NCBI GenBank assembly: GCA_008360955.1
Contig: LUCM01004654.1
Location: 230,143 to 294,142, forward strand
Direction: 5' to 3'
Length of the DNA: 64,000 nucleotides
Source of the DNA: Fasciolopsis buskii
Lineage: Eukaryota; Platyhelminthes; Trematoda; Plagiorchiida; Fasciolidae
Within the stretch, counting starts at the first letter, position 1. Every line of letters starts with the position of its first letter. Below, piece by piece: positions 33,646-44,250 of this stretch. The notes under the pieces were generated by a model. The model worked only from the letters and a program-made list of their open reading frames with translations. It was not told where the DNA came from and did not search any database. The translations under genes and the position numbers were made by a program.

Positions 33646-34085
33646 AAGAGAGTTGGAAATCAAATCATACGGGCTTACAGACATGAACCATGAAACCACG
33701 TCATTAAATATTCACTTACTCAAAATAAAAAAACAGCGGTCCACGGCTGAACAGATTGGACCAAACCAAGCCAAACGCCAATTCTCTGGTGTCAAAAGTC
33801 AAACCAGCAAAGACCGTGTATTAAGATAAACGTCCAGTAGCTAGGTCAAAGTCGCTGACAAGATCAAATTTCATGGCTAATGGATACGTGTAAATATGGA
33901 GGAACACCACCTGTATCTACGCGCTCCCGCATTCACCGTGATCGGTGATGAAACGTTCGCAATCTAAATGCCAAGCTCAGTGATCAGAACTTTACGAAAA
34001 CTCACAATTATTTATTCACACTTGATTTTGCAATAATTGGTTAGTCGAAACGTGAAACCGTGCTTGCTAGAGTAAGCCAAATAAT

Positions 34086-34994
34086 ATTTCACCCATCTTA
34101 CACACATCTCGATTGTTACCTAAGGGTTAGAAAAATCCGAAACGGGTCTCGCGTAGATTGAAAAATTTAGACTCAAACGTACGCACAGGAGTGATCCAAG
34201 GTTTGTCCTCTGTGTGTGCTCGTTCTGAAACCGATTAGCGACTGTTATCCAATTCACGTGATTCATCGAATATTGTGTCAAACGATTTTCTGATTAAGGG
34301 GATTGGAATTAATTTATATTTGCAGAAAAGCGTTCCCAAAAGTGACACATTTATTGTTTATCTTGGGCTTGAGCCGTGTACACACGAACCTTGTTCATAA
34401 GTCATTGGGGTCATTCCGTGGATTAAAACGAACACACCGTCACGTGTGTTCTGTTCGTTTAAGGTAAACGGCTAAATTTCACCGGATCAGTTTTTCCAGT
34501 TTGGAACCCTCTGGCTATCGTTCAATAACATCGCAGTTGTTGACCTGAATTGGCACGAGCACGTAATCCTTCGGCGACGTGACAACTGTTCCCGATGCTC
34601 ATACTAGTCCATGAAAACTTCTTACTACGTTACACAATTCATACTGGATATGCACATTCGAAATATTCTTGTCACAAAACACGTAGTTGTTCTACTCTTT
34701 GTCCTAGCTGTTAAGAACTGCAGAACGAGAGCCAGTAACCGACATCTAGAGGTAACCGAAAGCGTAGGAATATGGACGACTAACTGACAGGCAAACATGT
34801 CCTGTTCATTTGGCTCAGCCTTACACGGTCAGATTTTGTTCACGGTACTTGGTGTCCAATTACGAAATACTCAAGCACTGCTTTAGTCGGCCCATGGTCC
34901 ATTAAGTTCTGTCACTTTTGAACCATGTGCTTTTTTGCTAAACCCTCGCGTAATACAAAATTCCATGGGGCTTTTTCGCTTTGTCCACGGGGAC
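34086..34994. other. anonymous stretch
   Basis: No coding run, repeat or RNA recognised. Confidence 0.5.
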
Positions 34995-35240
34995 CTATTG
35001 CCCAATTAGTTCAACGATTGTGGAGGCGAAGCCGATCATCAGTGTACAAGGGCCGACTTTGCGCACTTTGACGCAACCCAAACCAGGAGAACCGGAGAGT
35101 TGAGCGAAAAAAGTCTGCTCTAATAAGCCAGAGATTAGTCTAACAAGGTGAATTTGATCAATCACCGTCGTGTACTTAAACGTATTTCCAGTAAACTGCA
35201 GCGCAAAAACTGCAATTCTCTGTGCTCTTTCCAAAACTAA
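34995..35240 (-). CDS. probable 3'-terminal exon, unknown product
   Basis: On the minus strand an acceptor-like GACGTGGTTCCTAATTAG ends at 35241. An 80-codon frame with strong coding texture follows to TAG at 34997-34995. The peptide is hydrophobic-helical at first (ERAQRIAVFALQFTG, then DQIHLVRLISGLLEQTFFAQ), with a glycine/serine turn (SGSPGLGCVKVRK) and a hydrophobic end (CTLMIGFASTIVELIG). I recognise no family. No comparable frame is open on the plus strand. Confidence 0.36.
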   Translation of the reverse strand, partial: LVLERAQRIAVFALQFTGNTFKYTTVIDQIHLVRLISGLLEQTFFAQLSGSPGLGCVKVRKVGPCTLMIGFASTIVELIGQ

Positions 35241-35739
35241 TTAGGAACCACGTCAAAAATATGTAGAACTGTGTCAGAACTAATCGGAAATGTCATTCAA
35301 ATGACTTGCTGAGATCTCGTTTGCACAGACTTCAAATTTGATCTACTTTGCATGGGCACAGTACTGTAATGTATACTGATTAACTGCGCGTTCCTCTGCA
35401 GTCTGTGATCAGATGAACTCTTGGAAGCTTTCGAAACAGCCACACGTTCTTTTTCAATTTCAGTTAATTTTGACATAAGCCTAAATTAAATTGGCAGACG
35501 GCACAGTGATAGTATTCTGTCCCCTAATCGATGTTCTGCTTTCATACGGCGGTTTTATTTGTATTTGCATTCCAGATCATGCGTTTGTAACACCGGCGGT
35601 AGACATCCGTGGCTATCGGTACCGTCATCATGGCAGACCTAAATATTGAGTCTTGTCGCCTTGACCATAGGTTCTCTCACTTTGTTGCACGTTGCTCTAA
35701 GAAGATTGGTCGTGAAGGGTGGAAAATGTGTGGATTAAC
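35241..35739. other. anonymous stretch
   Basis: A short open frame starting at ATG 35630 looks coding-like at first, but its end lies inside the RTE 3' fragment, so I do not call it. Confidence 0.4.
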
Positions 35740-35868
35740 GGGGTTGAAAAAGAGAAGAATGCCACAGTAGCCAACACATCGAATACAGTCTAACATACCT
35801 TTATCCCGGCAAGCATTCTGACTAGACAGAAAATGACAACACGATGGCCACTGTGTTCCCGTTCAGCC
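35740..35868 (-). mobile_element. RTE LINE, 3'-end fragment
   Basis: The minus strand reads ACAGTGGCCATCGTGTTGTC, then ATTTTCTGTCTAGTCAGAA, TTAGACTGTATTCGATGTG and TTGGCTACTG. These are the last codons and 3' UTR of the family at 9229 and 63150. It is severely 5'-truncated. Confidence 0.75.
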
Positions 35869-36726
35869 GGTTGAGAACCTCTTTTACAGGAAGAAAGGAT
35901 GGAAGAACCTACTTTATCTAAGTCCGCCAACATTTGCTGACTCTGTTCTCCCAGGTCATTGGGTACAAAACAGTACGAAAAAAGCATGGGTAAACATACC
36001 GCATAGTTAGGAAGAGCACGATCAGTTGAATACAACAGATTTTGTAATTGCGAGATGTTTTAGTCGTAGAAAAATAAATTTTGTCCAAATAAACTCTAAC
36101 TTGAGAGAAAACTTTCTTTGGTCTGGTCTTGACTCGCCACAATTTTGTGATCTCCTTCGACTCATTTCCATATACGTGTCCCTATGTTTGCTGAGATATA
36201 TCGATCGGTCCGATTTCAAAAACCTTTCAATTTTCTCTGAAAGACATGGCGGACAGTTCCCCGCAAGAAATCCAAATGGAACCGAGGCACTGAGGATGCT
36301 ATGATATCATGCAATTGCTAAACATTCGGTTTTTTCTATAACATCAAAGTAAGTTCCGCGAAAAAAGCCTGGTTAAAAAGTAGACGTTTGGATCCACTGC
36401 AATAGAAGTGAATGTCTGGCTAGAGAAAAACTAACGATTTAAGCTAATCCGTTTTCGGTTTATTCATGGAACATTAGTCCCCTTCCAACTCATATTTTCA
36501 TCTGACTAATCTGATTTTTTATGTTTCTTCATTTGTTGTGATGTAATAGCGCGAAAATGAATCCCCGAAAACGAGCTTGTTCGTTAACCTTTTTTAGTGT
36601 GATCACTGAAATGCTTGGGCAAGAAAAGTGCTAAACTGCGCAGATAAAACCGACCAAAAGAATACGGAAGACGGAAAATGATGACAAGTTTTAATTGCAA
36701 ATCGTAAAATAAGGGAAATCCTGTTC
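35869..36726. other. anonymous stretch
   Basis: ORFs up to 92 codons (36026-36304 +) overlap minus-strand ORFs of similar length. No motif or splice border decides. Confidence 0.4.
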
Positions 36727-36882
36727 GGTAGAATATATTCCGTCCAATCACCCTGAAGAAATGTTCAAATTTCTCGACCGCCTGTGGCCCCGGTTCTCAT
36801 TGGTCGATTGTCTACGCAGGTTAGCACGGAGCATTGCCGGGCAGCATCACGTCACTGGAACATTGACTCACCGGAATATTCT
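36727..36882 (+). repeat. repeat A, 3' half
   Basis: It contains TTCTCATTGGTCGATTGTCT and GCAGCATCACGTCACTGGAA, then CATTGACTCACCGG. The order and spacing match the 3' half of other copies. Confidence 0.65.
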
Positions 36883-38240
36883 CCATTATCAAATGCGGTA
36901 TGACGTGTGCAAACTCAACTACCGTCTTCACGCACGAAAGTCTATACCACTAAAATAAACGAATAAATTGTTACATTCGTGAAAGACGGTACGCATAATT
37001 TTAGCTTCATATTTTGGATTTCATGTGAAATTGTATAATGTTTAGGTCATGTAGCCCTTTTGGTCGAATTTCCAAAGCATCCGTTGATTGATTTATTGAC
37101 TGAATGCTATCATCTTATCAAACAGTGTGTCTCACAACGGTCCTAAGCTGTAAATCCGATGAAAATCAATGCAACCTTACGTCGATCCGGTTTATCTAAC
37201 CAAAACAGACCACAGTATCTTGGAATTATTTTTCGCACTCGTACATAGTGCATTAACTGGAATTTGATATCCACAAGATTCTGGCAGGCGAGTACAAAAA
37301 TAATTGAGGTATGTGTGAAGCATTTTCAATTGAGTTTCTTTTTTGAGGTTGCATAGAAGAACAATTTCAGATTTTGATATAACCGAATAGTTGGTTTGAC
37401 AGTCCTTTGTCCGAATGGTAATGTTTATCGAATAGTGACATGGGGATGCCGAGATATGTCGTTTTCATTGAGCTCAGTAAGGCAATTCATGTTTGTGAAA
37501 AGATCTTTTTCCGAGAACTAGACTGATATCTGTTTCGATTTTGGGATTTGATAAAAAATCATCCCTGACGATGTCTCCTCGTTCGGTTCCCACAAGTTTT
37601 CCTACAGCTTGTGGTTAAATAAAAAAAGAATTATGGAAGTACTATTTGTTACCGGTGTGCTTGAATGCGCCTGTAATGTTGGCGAGACATTCGCCTTTAG
37701 CATATGGATAAAACCCGTGTTGAAGTACAAGCTCATGTGTTGGGGGTCTCGTGACATGATCATAATATTACAACGCATTACACAAATTTCATGGGATAAG
37801 ATCAACTACATAAAGAGCACCAAGTGAAGGACTAATTTTCCCAAAACGTCTGATCCCTGAATAATCCCCAAGCGATTAACTGTGCTTTGTGTCAACTGTA
37901 GTCAACTCTAACATCTGCAGTTGGGAAGGCGACGACACACGGGGTCGTACGGCTTGTTAGTGATGTGTATTGTGCCCAACTTCCTGTGGGATGCATTGAC
38001 CAAACGGAGCAAGTTCAACAAATCAGGTTGAAAAATGGTCGTTGAAGGTTTACCAGAGAGATCCAAATTTTGGAATTAGCTGCTTTTCATTCTTGGCCCT
38101 CGAAGCACCGTACACGCGACACATAGGATGGCACAGAATGAGGTGACGTTTTGTGACAGTTTTATGTCACTTCACTATGATCTTATCTTTTCTCGAACTT
38201 TGCAAATGTGAATAGTTTCTTTCTCTCTCTCTCTCTCCAG
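36883..38240. other. anonymous stretch ending in a (TC)n tract
   Basis: No convincing coding run. Overlapping 67-72 codon ORFs lie at 37602-37827 on both strands. A TTTC(TC)n tract at 38217-38240 ends in CAG and acts as the acceptor-like border of the next feature. Confidence 0.4.
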
Positions 38241-38351
38241 TGTGTGTCACGTTTATCATCAAACCGTTCGTTGGTTTTCCAAAATTCGGAATACCACCAT
38301 CGTAGCGCTCATTTCTAAACTATTCACTGATTCACCAAACACCTCATTCTG
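38241..38351 (+). CDS. candidate exon between strong splice-like sites
   Basis: It is preceded by a 23-base pyrimidine tract plus CAG (38240) and followed by CTG/GTAAGA at 38352. The 111-bp interval has one frame open throughout (phase 1), reading VCHVYHQTVRWFSKIRNTTI, then ALISKLFTDSPNTSF, with good codon texture. A second acceptor (CCCAAATTTTTCTTACAG, ends 38461) lies 110 bp on, but joining there reaches a stop after four codons, so this would be close to the gene's 3' end. The peptide is too short to assign. Confidence 0.33.
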
Positions 38352-38539
38352 GTAAGAACCGGGGAACGATAAATCCGTGTACTTTTTTCTCGTACTTGTT
38401 CGACCTAACATTCCACTCCTCCAGTCAGAACGATTAGTAATCTCCCAAATTTTTCTTACAGGTTCCTGAACTAGGCCCTGTTTGGTAAGATGAACGTGTT
38501 CTCACAATGTTATTTATATTTATCTTACAACTACTCTAG

Positions 38540-38935
38540 GACCGAGGGCCAAGACGAATGCTCGGTACCCTGCATCGGGTCGACTGGCCTGTGGTACCTA
38601 GCCCATAGCGTTTGTCTAAATCCTGATTCAACGCCAACCGCGGATGGGGTACGAAGCATGCGGTTGCAGGCTCACCGGCATCTGCGGCGAGGGCTGTACC
38701 GTACTGGTCCCGTCCCAAGGGCTTGCGAACTGAGCAATCAGCCATTGGTTTCCAGTTCGGTTACGTGGGCCTCGGACCCTCCTGTTGCCTTGCTAATCAG
38801 ACCATTTGGTCAAAGCTGCGGAATCGGTTACCTCTACCTCTGTTTGAGCAGCCTGGTGGCTTCAAGCCCACAACGGAACCATGGTTCCCGATGGATGTCC
38901 GATGTGGTGAAGACGAGGAATAGAACAGCCGCCAT
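38540..38935 (+). repeat. repeat B, longest copy
   Basis: Shared with 46430-46790 in order: CCAAGACGAATGCTCGG, GTCGACTGGCCTGTGGTA, CACCGGCATCTGCGG, ATTTGGTCAAAGCTGCGG, CTCTACCTCTG and ACCATGGTTCCCGATGGAT. The GC content is higher than its flanks. A 162-codon ORF (38490-38978) covers it but is open only in this copy, so I treat it as incidental. Confidence 0.7.
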
Positions 38936-39994
38936 GTGTGGAGAAATTTGTATATTTATAGTCTACTTTCCTCTTTAGTGATTTTTGTTTTGGTCCTTCC
39001 ATGATTTCGATTGCCCGTAATCTGCGCTCAGGTGTGTGCTTTCGAAAGATCTGTACAGTCACGATCGGAAATTAAGTCGATCAGACAATCTGAATCTAAC
39101 TGATCACGATTTTTTGGAAAAGAAAAACCGAAACTAAATTTGCACCAGATTCTTTCGGAATTTTCCAAATTCCGAATATTTCGAAGTATCTTGACAAGCG
39201 CGAAATTGTTAGACATTCGACCAGGGAGGTTCAGAAAACTTGATCTGAGATGTACTAATACCAAGAGTAGAAATAGCGGTACAGATTTGAACTATTTGGT
39301 CATATTGAAACAAATCCAAACCCTTGACTAATCAAAGAAGGGACCACGACAATTGGAAAATCCTTGGGGAAATATCTTTGGACAAATGACAACCGAAAAC
39401 CATTTGTTCTTCTAGTTCGTAGATCGCGACCATTTTGATTGATGAGGCGATTGGGAAGCTATGTCAAACGGTGGCACGGGATTCTTACAAACTCTCCCCA
39501 CAAGAAGCAGCATATTAGACAGCAAAAACGGTATTTCATGTTCAGCATTGACATTAAAATTGATGAGGTAAAACTCATGTTTCTTGAGCCTAAAGAGTGT
39601 TGACCCTTGAGTTTGGGCCGTGATCCCAAGGCACCGAAACGCATCAACTTGAGCTACAAATCTGGCCCATATTCAAAATCATTCAACGCTTACACATACT
39701 GTTCTACATTGAAAGGTAAAATACAAACAGTTAAAATGCATCCAATCACTAGGTGATTTGTCACTAGAAGGCAGAAATATACTTGAACTATTTGTATGGC
39801 ACACACTAATACAATATATGAGAATTCTCTCTCGCGTATTAGTCAGGCGGCAAGGTCACGTGAATAAAGGCTTGTACCATCAGGGGGGGGCACGCCAGTA
39901 AATAGCCCAAACCGATCCAGGGGTATACTTGCCGTTGTCGGGATCGCAAACAGTTTGCGTGCTTACCTTTTTTTGCACAACCTCCGATATATGA
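38936..39994. other. anonymous stretch
   Basis: No supported gene. A run of eight G lies near 39883-39890. Confidence 0.45.
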
Positions 39995-40411
39995 GTGTGG
40001 GTGGAGGGGTTTGGATACGAGAAAGCACGTCGAAAGGAAAATCCCGATGACAAACCTAACCAATCAGACTACTTAGCCATCGGCCATTTACAGTGGTCAG
40101 ACAACGGGACAAGCAGGACTGCAAATTCGTGCGCCCAATTACTCTTCTTTTTCTTCTTTTTTTCATTTCTTCTAGCTAGACAAGACGTTGACGCGTCCGC
40201 TGGATGGACAGACATGTTCTCGCACCCGTTGACGGGCTTGGTTATGGCAGGTAGGCAGGCTCGGGAAGGCAAGTCGAGTGAACAGTGTTCGAGAGAATGC
40301 TGGGCCCACGGAAGCCACGGTTACCAAGGCCGGCACACACAAATACACAGACACACGAAAGGTTCGCGACCATCAATACATCTCGTCAGGCGTTTTAGGC
40401 TCCTCATCTAA
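39995..40411 (+). CDS. long ORF with a pyrimidine-tract insert, doubtful
   Basis: One frame is open for 138 codons. In the middle, a dense pyrimidine tract (40140-40171) ending in TAG looks more like a splice acceptor than coding sequence. It is followed by a frame RQDVDASAGWTDMFSHPLTG and a GCAG/GTAGGC donor-like site at 40249/40250. So the real signal may be one 77-base exon (about 40173-40249). No family is recognised. GC is higher than in the flanks. Confidence 0.2.
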   Translation: MWVEGFGYEKARRKENPDDKPNQSDYLAIGHLQWSDNGTSRTANSCAQLLFFFFFFSFLLARQDVDASAGWTDMFSHPLTGLVMAGRQAREGKSSEQCSRECWAHGSHGYQGRHTQIHRHTKGSRPSIHLVRRFRLLI

Positions 40412-40776
40412 TCACACGTGGCCTCACAGCTTTTTCAAATGGTTTACATATGTGAACCAAGGATTTTCTGTCATCACTGCTGTCACCCTGGGTTGAGGCC
40501 CAAGTAGGTTAAAACCTGGTCGCGAAAAGCGTCAACAAGCATTGGATTGTATGACTAGGGACGGTTCGTTTTCACGAAGACCCACCAAGGCTACGAATAC
40601 TGATCAGGGCAGAACTTTCCACTCGGGGCTAGTCGAGCATATTTATTCCGCGGATTCTTGCAAAATAGGGCTAGAATGAGACCACTCGATCGAAGCAATC
40701 TCCTTGATGTTAAAAAGAGCATACTCTGGACTTGTCAGTGAATTGTTGTCCAATTACCCTGACTACCGGAGGTAGG
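40412..40776. other. anonymous stretch
   Basis: No coding run or repeat recognised. Confidence 0.5.
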
Positions 40777-40935
40777 ATGCCCACTTTACAAAGTCCAAAA
40801 CACAAAAAAGAAGCATTACGACTACAGTTTCTACTGTCAGCACTGTTATTATTAGCAATACTGTTATCGCTTTTTCTTATTACTGGCAGTCTAACCGCTT
40901 TGATTTCTTATGTAGCCTCCCCAAACATTCTATAG
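40777..40935 (+). CDS. small ORF with one transmembrane segment
   Basis: ATG then 52 codons to TAG. A basic N-terminus (SPKHKKEALRLQ) is followed by about 30 hydrophobic residues (LLSALLLLAILLSLFLITGS...), the layout of a single-pass membrane anchor with its N-terminus in the cytosol. The leucine codons come partly from a TTATTATTA run, so chance is possible. The coding-like frame at 41302-41586 lies downstream, not in the same frame. Confidence 0.24.
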   Translation: MPTLQSPKHKKEALRLQFLLSALLLLAILLSLFLITGSLTALISYVASPNIL

Positions 40936-41301
40936 TAGCCACGGGCCATCTTACTAGGCATGACCGGTACGCAGTTGGATAAAGAACAATCTGAACCCAT
41001 AACATAAAACACTAATTGCCCTTTGGAAATGGACAGCTTAAGAGAAAATCATTTTTCGGGCTATTGGGGTGTTGGATAAAATCATGTATTCCACTGTTTA
41101 AAAATGACGAAACAAATGCGAGACGACGGTTCGACGATGGGTGCATGATTCAGACCTTGTGTCTCATCCGTAGGAATGAAATCCCCCGGGTGCAGTAACA
41201 GACTACTTGTAAGTAATACTAAACCTAACAACCATGAAGACAAAGCACAACCATTAGAGCATGGATCTCCGCGAGAATGCTGACAATATAAGTACTGTTC
41301 C

Positions 41302-41586
41302 ATGATCTTCAGTGTCTCTGAGGCTGAACTCAAATTAAATCATAAGGCAATATTTTCGCTGATAGATGCTGACGGTAAACTGCCACAGATGTTAGTTAGT
41401 GAAAAGCCTCATAGGAAATCTTATGACAGAGAGCCAATAGTATCAGAACCAAATAATATGTTATTAACAGTATATCCTTCCCAAGAGCCAATAGTATTCG
41501 TCGATCGACTACCAAACAGTGTTACTAATACTCGGTGTTCGCTACAGTTGCCAACAAGTAGTGGAATTAGATTTTTACACCACTAG
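41302..41586 (+). CDS. coding-like frame, unknown product
   Basis: ATG then 94 codons to TAG TAG. Upstream the same frame is coding-like for another 29 codons but for one TGA (41281-41283). Residues include SEAELKLNHKAIFSLIDADG and two similar short stretches, REPIVSEPNNMLL and QEPIVFVDRLPN. Codon use is AT-rich, unlike its GC-richer flanks at 40 kb. No domain is recognised. It may be a final exon, or part of a decayed element with the membrane ORF upstream. Confidence 0.3.
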   Translation: MIFSVSEAELKLNHKAIFSLIDADGKLPQMLVSEKPHRKSYDREPIVSEPNNMLLTVYPSQEPIVFVDRLPNSVTNTRCSLQLPTSSGIRFLHH

Positions 41587-41923
41587 TAGCCTCAGTCATT
41601 GTACGGATAGGTGTGGTCACTGTTTCAACGGGAATCAGACAGCTATGGGTGATACTAATTCTGGCCATGTGTGTGGATGAGTCACTTGATAATACCTAAC
41701 ACGAATCCTTTATGTTGACTATTCCAAAAAAATTCGGGCTGCGGTAAAATGCCACTGAACGCTTGATCCTATACAGGTCCAATTTCCACCCAGTATCCAT
41801 CTCCTTAGTGCAGGAGAAAACACTCAATTATTCCTGGCTGTCACGAGCACACGAAGACTGAAATTTCCTACTGTAGCATTAGAGCTTAAAATTGTAATAC
41901 AGAACTCGGCCACCGGCAATAAC
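41587..41923. other. anonymous stretch
   Basis: Nothing recognised. Confidence 0.5.
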
Positions 41924-42223
41924 ATACAGATTCGAATCACCAATGCCCATCCGAGTGATTCCGACACAAACTATGCTACCAAAGACAACGAGAAGGTCAT
42001 ATCACCCGGAAAACCCGGTCTGGGTTTGTTTTACAAAAAATGCGTTTAGATAATAAAACAGGAGAAATCCCGATTGGTGTGATATTTTCGACTAATTGTT
42101 ATTCGACGCATGTCCGAACTTCACTATCGCCTGTTGTCACCGTTCTGATTGGCCGATTACGTATGGAGGCTAGCCTAAAACTGTACATTTATCACGTGGC
42201 TTGCGCATAGACAGATCACAGGC
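41924..42223 (+). repeat. repeat A, near full length, diverged
   Basis: It contains CACAAACTATGCTACCAAAG, CAGGAGAAATCCCGATTGG, TTCTGATTGGCCGATTACGT and CACGTGGCTTGCGCATAGAC, in family order. The family's short frame is broken here. Confidence 0.7.
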
Positions 42224-42715
42224 CCTGAGATAACTAACAAGCCTCAATCTCCGTTCATTTCCCCCTCCTTCCCGAATGAACAAATCAATAGAAGTAGGCT
42301 AAGTCACTCACAAACCGAAATCCGAATGAACGAGTCAGAAGTTGAGTTTCACAGTTTTTCCTGTGCACTTTTATTACATTGGTGCTCCATCAGTCTGCAC
42401 TGGAGCCACTTCGCTGGCTCTAAACCCAGTAAAAATAACCCGTGCCAATAGAGACAAGACTGACGTGAATAATGTAACACATGATCGAAGTGAGCATGAA
42501 TAAGAAGCAGGTACTTCGTTCAACAATCAAAGTCCACTAACACTGTTCGCACAGTATGTGCTCCATGGTGAGAATGGCTAAAGTGTCACAGTTGTTCCGT
42601 TTAATTCCTTCAATGTAGTTTCGAAATGATGGCGATGCCGAGCAAAGCGGTACCCAACAAACGACAAATTCTTCGCAGAACCGAGTAGTTTTAAACTCTC
42701 AGGTGATGATTTCAA
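42224..42715. other. anonymous stretch
   Basis: Nothing recognised. Confidence 0.5.
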
Positions 42716-42866
42716 GCCCAAGTCACGTGATACAGTCCGGTATAGCGTCGTGCTAGCCTGTGCATACAGCTAACCAGTCAGAACCTTGAAGGCAGGTAAT
42801 CGTGAAGTTCAACCGTGCCTCGAATTCCGATGGACCGAATTGGTCCCGCCATCTTTCATTCCGCCC
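42716..42866 (-). repeat. repeat A, 3' half
   Basis: The reverse complement reads TTCTGACTGGTTAGCTGTAT, then TATACCGGACTGTATCACGT and GACTTGGGC. It points towards the copy at 41924. Confidence 0.65.
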
Positions 42867-43392
42867 ATGTAGATGCATGATTTCTCGGTAAACCCCAATT
42901 CGGTTCCTATGGGCTTCTCGTTGTTATTCGTTAGGTTGCTTGGGTTTAATTTATTCTAGTTCGTTTTGGTAATCCGTATCCGTGCGTTATTTCTGGTGTC
43001 TGAATTCCGTATTACGCTTTCAAGTGCAAATACAATAGCGCTTCGTGGAAGTTTGTCATGGACGATGGTCTTGAGTGTGAATCAGTCAGCCGTCGGTCTT
43101 GACTAGGTTCTGTGAACCCTAGCTTCTTCTGCTCAGTCGCTCAGATTTGGAGGTACTTAGATCCTTAAATTCCGCTCATTTACATAGCACTTCACCATCT
43201 ACCACACACTGGGATCTTTTCCGAGATCCGGGCACTGTCTAACTTGACTTGATTCGGCTATTGATTGGCTAATACTACGGTTTCACAATTTGTTGAAATT
43301 GGCACCGGAATTGTGACGGAAATTTTTTGGCATCCTAGATGACCCAACCTTCTGCTTGGCACCGAAAGGAACGCATGTGGGCACTGTCTTTC
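42867..43392. other. anonymous stretch
   Basis: Nothing recognised. Confidence 0.5.
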
Positions 43393-43510
43393 CTACTTCT
43401 ACTGCGGCTTCTGCTACTACTACTACTACTACCACCATTACTACTACTACTACCATTACTATTAATAATGTATCTACTGTTACTATTACTACTACTACCA
43501 CCACCACTGA
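43393..43510 (+). repeat. (ACT)n-like microsatellite
   Basis: Imperfect CTA/ACT/ATT trinucleotides. They create spurious leucine-rich (+) and valine- or serine-rich (-) ORFs. Confidence 0.92.
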
Positions 43511-44230
43511 TTGCTAGCATTAGTCCTGTCGCTATAATATTACCAATACTAATACTAAACCTTTTTTATTTATCTTACATTTGATGGTTTGCTATGGGAC
43601 CGCTTAATAGTCGCCGACTTAGAAAGTTGCCCACGTTTGGGGAATTGGAACGCAAATTATGAATCCAAGCACCCGTGTGTTAACCATCTGACCATCATCG
43701 CATCAGTCTTAAGATTCCGACCAGGTGGTCATTTTTCAGTTTACCGTCCAACAGCATTTGGCTGACTTAAGATCGCCAGCAGACATACGGGCCTGTATAC
43801 TATAGTCGAGAAATCGATAACGAAAGTATACCTCCAATATACAATCTTAGCTGGTGTGAAAAATGAAGTACCAATTTTGGACTGTTCTGATGGAACGAAC
43901 GTATCCTGACAGATAACAAAAAACAATAATCTTTCCCATATGATCGCGTCATATTCCATTCACCCTGGTCGACTGACCGCTCCTACCAGTCCAATAATAG
44001 GATTGGTGGAAGCCAAACTATTGTTGCAGTGACTATCCCGCTTACATGTGACATAGTCTACTAGCCTCCGGTTCAATGACGCCAAAAACGATAATTACAA
44101 TAACTTCAGTTTCGAAGACTCACTGTGATCAGGCTACGCGTAAGTCAGATGACACAGTCCGGTAGAGCTCTGTTGCCACCGGAAACTACAGCGAACGCAA
44201 TCCGAATAGTGACAACTTACGAAAGTGTAA
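43511..44230. other. anonymous stretch
   Basis: A fragment GATGACACAGTCCGGTAGAG near 44149 resembles the repeat A 3' end on the minus strand, but it is too short to call. Confidence 0.4.
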
Positions 44231-44250
44231 TGCACACACACACACACACA
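44231..44250 (+). repeat. (CA)n microsatellite
   Basis: Ten CA units. Confidence 0.9.

Larger units (their letters stand above)
32410..34085 (+). mobile_element. Penelope-like element, decayed, 3' half
   Basis: In order: an RT fragment with WIRYFDDTD (32437-32463) followed by HCRIEQAYKILNNIF; an inserted SINE; an RT thumb-like piece (IRTLL, then TPEVRKQDED and YPRDFIKR, about 33060-33190); a linker (RFLQPQNSTIDHTSSKTM); a GIY-YIG domain (33381-33645); and a 3' region with HLYLRAPAF, GDETFA and CGAAACGTG. This is the domain order of Penelope retroelements (RT plus GIY-YIG endonuclease). Many stops and frameshifts show that it is dead. The 5' end is not found. It ends near 34085 by loss of similarity to my picture of the family. 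Confidence 0.83.

Noticed and set aside
35603..35770. Plus-strand frame starting MADLNIESC
   Set aside because: Its last third lies inside the RTE 3' UTR fragment on the other strand, and it has no splice-like borders.
38490..38978. 162-codon ORF
   Set aside because: It coincides with repeat B, and the frame is not open in the other copies.
43283..43584. Valine-, serine- and leucine-rich ORFs
   Set aside because: Products of the ACT-type microsatellite.
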